Shown in pieces: positions 5,515-5,842 of a DNA stretch of 5,842 nucleotides. Each line of letters opens with the position of its first letter. Within the stretch, counting starts at the first letter, position 1. Made by a program: the position numbers and the translations under genes. The notes beneath the pieces were generated by a model. It saw only the letters and a list, made by a program, of their open reading frames with translations. It was not told where the DNA came from and did not search any database. The DNA comes from Aliishimia sp965369035 (GTDB lineage: Bacteria > Pseudomonadota > Alphaproteobacteria > Rhodobacterales > Rhodobacteraceae): NCBI GenBank assembly GCA_965369035.1, contig CBDUPF010000261.1, forward strand, positions 1-5,842, read 5' to 3'.

Positions 5515-5531
5515 GGGCGATTCTCTCGCCC
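5515..5531 (+). other. Short hairpin between mutY and the next gene
   Basis: GGGCGA (5515-5520) and TCGCCC (5526-5531) form a perfect 6-bp stem around a TTCTC loop. No T-tract follows, so it is not a standard intrinsic terminator. It lies at the expected 5' end of the downstream transcript, and its stem ends next to the AAGGTG ribosome site (5532-5537). It could stabilise the mRNA, tune translation or be an operator half-site pair. Confidence 0.4.
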
Positions 5532-5542
5532 AAGGTGCCGAC

Positions 5543-5842
5543 ATGACGACCACGATTACGCGCTCCGAACTCGCGAGCCCGTCCCATGCGCTGCCGTTCT
5601 TCGTGGCCTACCTGCTCGTGCCGCTCGCCGTCGTGTCGATTCTTTTCGGCGGATGGACGGTCCTGCTGGTGCCGCTGGTCGCGTGGTACGGGTTTGCCGC
5701 GCTCGATGCGGCTCTCGGCCGGGATCAGAGCAACGCCGACACGGCCGCGACCGAGGACGACATGGCGGCCTATCGCCTCATCACCCTGATGTGGGCGCCG
5801 GTGCAGTTCGTCCTGCTGTTCTGGGCGCTGTGGTATGTGCCG
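5543..5842 (+). CDS. alkB: AlkB-type alkane 1-monooxygenase / membrane fatty acid desaturase-like protein, N-terminal part
   Basis: The first 100 codons of a multi-spanning membrane protein, open to the right edge. Hydrophobic segments lie at about residues 16-35, 37-54 and 82-100. Between the second and third is the pattern LDAALGRDQSN (54-64), then YRLITLMWAPVQF (77-89). This order resembles the N-terminus of membrane-bound non-haem di-iron alkane hydroxylases, which oxidise the terminal carbon of alkanes using rubredoxin-delivered electrons. The diagnostic histidine boxes come later in the protein and lie beyond the window, so the catalytic assignment is not proven here. The start is supported by AAGGTG (5532-5537) 5 nt before the ATG. 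It has its own plausible promoter and need not depend on mutY transcription. A related desaturase or hydroxylase of the same superfamily is the main alternative. Confidence 0.68.
   Translation, partial: MTTTITRSELASPSHALPFFVAYLLVPLAVVSILFGGWTVLLVPLVAWYGFAALDAALGRDQSNADTAATEDDMAAYRLITLMWAPVQFVLLFWALWYVP

Noticed and set aside
3793..5553. Minus-strand open frame of 586 codons covering DUF721 and the antisense of mutY
   Set aside because: Only the last 173 codons (from 4314) match a known family and follow a ribosome site. The upstream part is antisense to a clear mutY and is rich in Arg/Gly/Ala, as expected for a high-GC shadow frame.

Overview
The window is high-GC bacterial DNA packed with genes on both strands. 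The proteins look like those of an alphaproteobacterium, most likely a Rhodobacterales/Roseobacter-type marine or soil organism. The main grounds are a DUF4170 protein upstream of a Kdo-transferase-like gene and lpxK, a divergent DUF721/mutY pair, and an alkane-monooxygenase-like gene after mutY. The lineage is inferred from remembered family resemblance, not from a search.

Layout. Bases 1-327 (minus strand) hold the N-terminal two thirds of an AHSA1/SRPBCC-type protein that runs off the left edge. Bases 328-598 are a divergent intergenic region with a perfect 16-bp palindrome and, right beside it, four 11-bp tandem repeats. A plus-strand envelope operon follows: a DUF4170 protein (599-841), a divergent member of the WaaA/KdtA Kdo-transferase family (849-2090) and lpxK (2087-3067). 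The gap between the first two is 7 bp, and the last two overlap by 4 bp. LpxK makes lipid IVA, the substrate to which true WaaA enzymes add Kdo, so the operon belongs to lipid A/inner-core LPS synthesis.

lpxK converges on a minus-strand pair read from right to left: a DUF721 (DciA-like) protein (3793-4314), then a DsbA-type thioredoxin-fold oxidoreductase (3092-3775). mutY (4402-5469, TTG start) diverges from the DUF721 gene across an 87-bp promoter region that contains an imperfect palindrome. After mutY come a plausible promoter and a small hairpin, then the first 100 codons of a multi-spanning membrane protein with the N-terminal pattern of AlkB-type alkane 1-monooxygenases (5543 to the right edge).

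Overall this is mostly core-genome housekeeping: envelope biogenesis, disulfide chemistry, replication-linked DUF721 and base-excision repair. I see no mobile element, CRISPR array, tRNA, rRNA or clear new multi-gene system. The points most worth a second look are the WaaA-family protein, whose usual active-site motifs are largely replaced, the DUF4170 protein of unknown function tied to it, and the palindrome plus 11-bp repeat array at 346-409.
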